NCBI GenBank assembly: GCA_023142215.1
Contig: JAGLJW010000051.1
Location: 1 to 9,655, forward strand
Length of the DNA: 9,655 nucleotides
Reading direction: 5' to 3'
DNA from: Candidatus Parcubacteria bacterium
Lineage (GTDB): Bacteria; Patescibacteriota; Patescibacteriia; Patescibacteriales; UBA12075
The position numbers and the translations under genes were made by a program. This document shows positions 7,099-9,655 of this stretch, in pieces. The notes beneath the pieces are model-generated. The model was given only the letters and a program-made list of their open reading frames with translations, searched no databases and was not told where the DNA came from. Every line of letters starts with the position of its first letter. The stretch's first letter is position 1.

Positions 7099-9181
7099 AT
7101 TCTTCAATAAAAATAATAATTTCTTCTTCTTTATTTTTTGAGATAACTTTGATTATGAATTTGCCAAGATTAGTTGGTTGAAAAATGTTTTCCGTCTGCG
7201 GGGATGAGACGCCCCAGCGGGGCGTTTCTACGGGGGTGTTATTGATTATGGGGGAACCGTTGATGAACCATTTAACTTTGTTGCGGGCTTTGAGTGGGAT
7301 TTGTATGTTTTCTTCAAAGAGAAAAATATCTCCGTTGTGGGGGGATAGAATTAAATTATCGTTCTGCATTAAATTTTTATAAACTTCAAAATCATCACCT
7401 TTAAGTCCGTAAACGATATTATTTTCATCATAAAATTCTTCAATTAAATCAAAATTGAATTCAGTATTCTTGTTGTATTTTGAATTAAGAAGTAGATTCA
7501 TGGTTTCGTGCCAAATTTTTCCGGCTCCGTTTTGTCCTGAAATTTTATCCATTGGAGAGTCATCACTATTGCCGACCCAGACACCAACTACAAAATTTGG
7601 AGTATATCCAACTGTCCAGCTGTCGTGATATTCTCTTGATGTGCCTGTTTTGACGGCGTAGTTTTTTGAAAATAAATTTAAATTACTTTTAGCTCCGAAC
7701 TGCTTAATTCCAGTTTTACGATCAGATAAAATTTTATTAACAAGTTGAATAAAAGCTGGATTGGCGATTTTTTTATTTTGGTCAAGTCTTGTTCTTGAAT
7801 TTAATAATTTATTTTTGATGATATTATTGCTATCAATGTTGACGCTGGTAATTTTTAGAGGTTTTAAATATCCTTCATTTGGAAAGATTGTAAAGTAATA
7901 GCTAAGGGTTAATAAATCCATTTCAAGTTCTCCGAGGGCGATTCCGAGTTGATAATTATCTAGATCTTGGACAGGTTCAAATTCTAAATCATCAAGCATG
8001 AAATTGTAAAAATTATCCAGTTCAACATATTCTAAAACTTTTACTGTTGGTACGTTTAAACTATTAGTAAGGGCATAATGTAAATCAACTTCGCCCCTGT
8101 ATTCATAGTCGTAATTTTTTGGATAAAATGAAAAACCAGATCCGATTGTGTATTTATATTCTTTGTCTTCTATTAAAGTATAGGGTCGTAGGTTTTTTTC
8201 AAAACCTTTTAAGTAGATGAAAGGTTTTATTGTTGAGCCAATCGGACGTGGACTTGTTGCCATATTTATTTTATATCCATAATTATCAATATTTGGATCA
8301 GGTGAGCCGATTATGGCGAGTAATTCATTTTCAGGAACTTTAATAATTACAATTGATCCGTTACTAGCATCTTGATCTAGAAGTGTTTGTAAATTTTCTT
8401 TTAAAGTTGCTCTTAAGTCTTTTGTTAGTTCAGCATCTATTGTTAATTTGTCTGATCTGTTTAAATTGATAAGTTCAAAACCGACATTGCTATTGTAACA
8501 TTTTTGAAAATTATTTTTTAATTCTTTGATTCTGTTTATTTTAAACTCCTCGGTTTTGAAAGGATTTTTATTTGTCGGATTGGAAATTGTATTTATAAGT
8601 AATTCAATTTGTTTATCATTAAGTTCTTCAGGCTCTAAATCAAAATATAATTTACTGGCGGTGTGTATTCCTTGAGTTCTGTTTCCTAAAAAAATAGAAT
8701 TAACATACATCAACAAAATTTCGTCTTTTTTAGTTTGTGTTTCAAGACAAATTGAATAAAATGTTTCAATGATTTTGTTTTTAAGCGTTCGTTCCTTCTC
8801 ATTATTTAAAAGTATTTTTATAAGTTGTTGTGTAATTGTACTTGATGATAAATTATTATTTTTTAATAAATAATTTTTAAAAGCTCGTGCAATACTAAAA
8901 ATATTAATTCCTGGATGATAGTAGAAATATTTGTCTTCTTTCAAGAGAAGATGTTTTTTAAAATTATCTGGAATTAAGTCTGTATATTTTGCATAATAAT
9001 CTGAAGAATTTGTTTTAAGAGAAATTATTTTATTATTACGATCAAGAATTAAAACAGATTTTTGATTATTGTATTTAATTATAAGTTGAGTGTGAATTTT
9101 TTTACTAATAATAAAAAAACTGCCTATCAAAAATAGGCTTAAAATTATAACTATTAATATTTTTTTTTGTTTGGATTTCAT
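7097..9181 (-). CDS. pbpC: Penicillin-binding protein 1C (bifunctional glycosyltransferase/transpeptidase)
   Basis: Class A penicillin-binding protein that polymerises lipid II into glycan strands and cross-links them outside the membrane. Seen: a Lys-rich N-terminus and one membrane anchor at about 8-27; a GT51 glycosyltransferase domain with KEDKYFYYHPG (catalytic Glu82), SSSTITQQL at 112-120, the second key Glu139 in KNKIIE, and DEILLMYVNSIFLGN; then a transpeptidase domain with SPRPIGSTIKPF (Ser316 and Lys319 of SxxK), SLN at 374-376 and KTGT at 511-514. A C-terminal domain from about 608 (LSPHNGDIF, WFINGSPI) matches BiPBP_C, which marks the PBP1C type. All catalytic residues are present. 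At 694 residues it is shorter than E. coli PbpC (770). The usual GGSTITQQ reads SSSTITQQ here. No Shine-Dalgarno precedes the ATG; the start is chosen because it gives a proper Lys-rich lead into the anchor. It is convergent with the A2M and zinc-finger genes. Residues 651-665 are encoded by a GC-rich palindrome described separately. Confidence 0.94.
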   Translation of the reverse strand: MKSKQKKILIVIILSLFLIGSFFIISKKIHTQLIIKYNNQKSVLILDRNNKIISLKTNSSDYYAKYTDLIPDNFKKHLLLKEDKYFYYHPGINIFSIARAFKNYLLKNNNLSSSTITQQLIKILLNNEKERTLKNKIIETFYSICLETQTKKDEILLMYVNSIFLGNRTQGIHTASKLYFDLEPEELNDKQIELLINTISNPTNKNPFKTEEFKINRIKELKNNFQKCYNSNVGFELINLNRSDKLTIDAELTKDLRATLKENLQTLLDQDASNGSIVIIKVPENELLAIIGSPDPNIDNYGYKINMATSPRPIGSTIKPFIYLKGFEKNLRPYTLIEDKEYKYTIGSGFSFYPKNYDYEYRGEVDLHYALTNSLNVPTVKVLEYVELDNFYNFMLDDLEFEPVQDLDNYQLGIALGELEMDLLTLSYYFTIFPNEGYLKPLKITSVNIDSNNIIKNKLLNSRTRLDQNKKIANPAFIQLVNKILSDRKTGIKQFGAKSNLNLFSKNYAVKTGTSREYHDSWTVGYTPNFVVGVWVGNSDDSPMDKISGQNGAGKIWHETMNLLLNSKYNKNTEFNFDLIEEFYDENNIVYGLKGDDFEVYKNLMQNDNLILSPHNGDIFLFEENIQIPLKARNKVKWFINGSPIINNTPVETPRWGVSSPQTENIFQPTNLGKFIIKVISKNKEEEIIIFIEE
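7192..7236. repeat. GC-rich palindromic repeat inside the pbpC reading frame
   Basis: GAGACGCCCC (7206-7215) faces GGGGCGTTTC (7219-7228) across a three-base loop, a 10-bp stem with one G-T type mismatch; CCGT at 7192-7195 and ACGG at 7230-7233 may extend the dyad. The block is far richer in G and C than its AT-rich surroundings. On the minus strand it encodes VETPRWGVSSPQTE in the last domain of PBP1C, keeping the frame open. From memory, GTAGAGACGCCCC-type palindromes occur as dispersed elements in other bacteria, so an in-frame insertion of a repetitive element is likely. Only one copy is present in this window. Confidence 0.6.
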
Positions 9182-9277
9182 AATTTAAGACTAGCATGAG
9201 TATAATTTTTGGTCTAGTGATATAATAATTACCGTTGTTTTCGTTTTTTACAATGACAGTTTAGTTTTTCTAATTCT

Positions 9278-9308
9278 ATAATATTCCGTGTGTTATTTTT
9301 TTTGTCAT
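9278..9308 (-). promoter_or_regulatory. Weak candidate promoter for pbpC, with its -35 in the palindromic repeat
   Basis: On the minus strand ATGACA (9308 to 9303) and TATTAT (9283 to 9278) each match the sigma-70 consensus at five of six positions, but the spacing of 19 bases is long. The -35 hexamer is the outer end of the palindromic repeat, so the repeat may supply half a promoter. Other AT-rich stretches nearer the ATG are also possible. Confidence 0.2.
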
Positions 9309-9432
9309 TTCGCAGTGAAACGGAGAAATCCCTTCAAGATAGAAGGATAATCAAACTTTGCAAATAATAACAATATTGTGATTTTGTAATGTTGAAGGGA
9401 TCTTTCGCTAAGGCTCAAGATGACAAAAAAAT
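9295..9432. repeat. MITE/REP-like imperfect palindromic element (~138 bases)
   Basis: The left arm (9295-9337) begins with a T run and GTCATTTCG and ends ATCCCTTCAA. The right arm (9392-9432) is its imperfect reverse complement, starting TTGAAGGGAT and ending ATGACA and an A run. The arms match closely at both ends (GTCAT; ATCCCTTCAA), with mismatches and small gaps between. The 54-base centre is AT-rich and shows no coding potential. The right arm in reverse complement reads GTCATCTTGAGC...GCGAAAGATCCC, the pattern of a palindrome family I recall from many bacterial intergenic regions. It encodes no transposase, so any movement would depend on an enzyme encoded elsewhere. TA dinucleotides flank the outer homopolymer runs on both sides. 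Confidence 0.7.
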
Positions 9433-9477
9433 ATTATTTTTCGTTTTGTATGTATAAGTTTACAAAGTAATCTATTG

Positions 9478-9501
9478 TGGACTTAAATTCTATTCCAAAT
9501 C
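9478..9501. repeat. Possible terminal inverted repeat of the IS30-type element
   Basis: The bases just beyond the transposase stop include GGACTTAAATTCTATTCC, about where IS30-family elements carry their right-hand inverted repeat. The opposite end of the element is outside the window, so no partner repeat or target duplication can be shown. The call rests on position and general look only. Confidence 0.3.
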
Positions 9502-9655
9502 TTAATTTTTTTGACGAAACACCTCGGCTGGAGTCGTATAATTAAGTCTTTTGCGTGGTCGGTTATTTATTAGCTTGACCGCTTTTTCTATATCCTCTTG
9601 TCTTATATTAGCAAATGACGATTTTTTTGAAAAGAATTGTCTAAGTAATCCATTA
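9502..9655 (-). CDS. IS30-family transposase, C-terminal fragment (cut by window edge)
   Basis: The minus strand encodes 50 residues up to a TAA at 9504-9502, entering from beyond the window. The visible part begins NGLLRQFFSKKSSF and ends INNRPRKRLNYTTPAEVF plus a few residues. The NGLLRQFFPK-like start and NNRPRKxLxYxTPxEVF end are the typical tail of the IS30 DDE integrase core, with the catalytic Glu expected just upstream outside the window. Whether the gene is whole or broken cannot be told. It points away from the window's right edge towards pbpC, and the palindromic repeat lies 69 bases past its stop. Confidence 0.85.
   Translation of the reverse strand, partial: NGLLRQFFSKKSSFANIRQEDIEKAVKLINNRPRKRLNYTTPAEVFRQKN

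Noticed and set aside
7185..7382. A 65-codon plus-strand frame over the end of pbpC
   Set aside because: It is antisense to the BiPBP_C domain and is kept open by the GC-rich palindrome; it has no recognisable protein features or start signals.
33..9181. An alternative genetic code with UGA as glycine or tryptophan
   Set aside because: The A2M, zinc-finger and pbpC frames are long, family-consistent and lack in-frame TGA. Glycine is encoded by GGN and tryptophan by TGG throughout.
9338..9391. The centre of the palindromic repeat as a small gene or CRISPR-like spacer
   Set aside because: It is 54 AT-rich bases with no open frame of note, and no regularly spaced repeats flank it; the arms are inverted, not direct, repeats.

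Overview
The window reads as chromosomal sequence from a low-GC bacterium, most likely a member of the Patescibacteria (Candidate Phyla Radiation). Pointers to this are strong AT bias, few Shine-Dalgarno sequences, a giant membrane-anchored alpha-2-macroglobulin, a penicillin-binding protein 1C and an IS30-type transposase end. This placement is an inference from gene content and style; no rRNA or marker gene is present. The three complete genes and the transposase tail all end in TAA, and the long frames have no in-frame TGA, which argues against the UGA=Gly code of Absconditabacteria and Gracilibacteria.

Layout. (1) 33-6527, + strand: a 2164-residue alpha-2-macroglobulin (A2M) with an N-terminal membrane anchor and an intact thioester motif (CSEQ). 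(2) 6528-6736: a 209-base spacer with nested direct and inverted repeats, a candidate promoter and a good ribosome binding site. (3) 6737-7078, + strand: a small protein consisting almost entirely of a DnaG-type CHC2 zinc-binding domain, ending inside a strong intrinsic terminator. (4) 7097-9181, - strand: a class A penicillin-binding protein of the PBP1C type, convergent with the first two genes, whose last exported domain carries a GC-rich palindrome inside the reading frame. (5) 9182-9501: 320 bases without a gene. They hold the AT-rich region upstream of pbpC, a ~138-base imperfect palindromic (MITE/REP-like) repeat at 9295-9432, and what may be the terminal inverted repeat of an insertion sequence. 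(6) 9502-9655, - strand: the C-terminal 50 codons of an IS30-family transposase, cut by the window edge.

How the genes may work together. Bacterial A2Ms trap proteases outside the cytoplasm, and A2M genes are often found beside pbpC, as with yfhM and pbpC in E. coli. The usual interpretation is envelope defence by A2M plus cell-wall repair by PBP1C. Here the pair is kept, but the genes point towards each other and are separated by a lone primase-type zinc-finger gene. The right end of the window looks like a landing zone for mobile and repetitive DNA.
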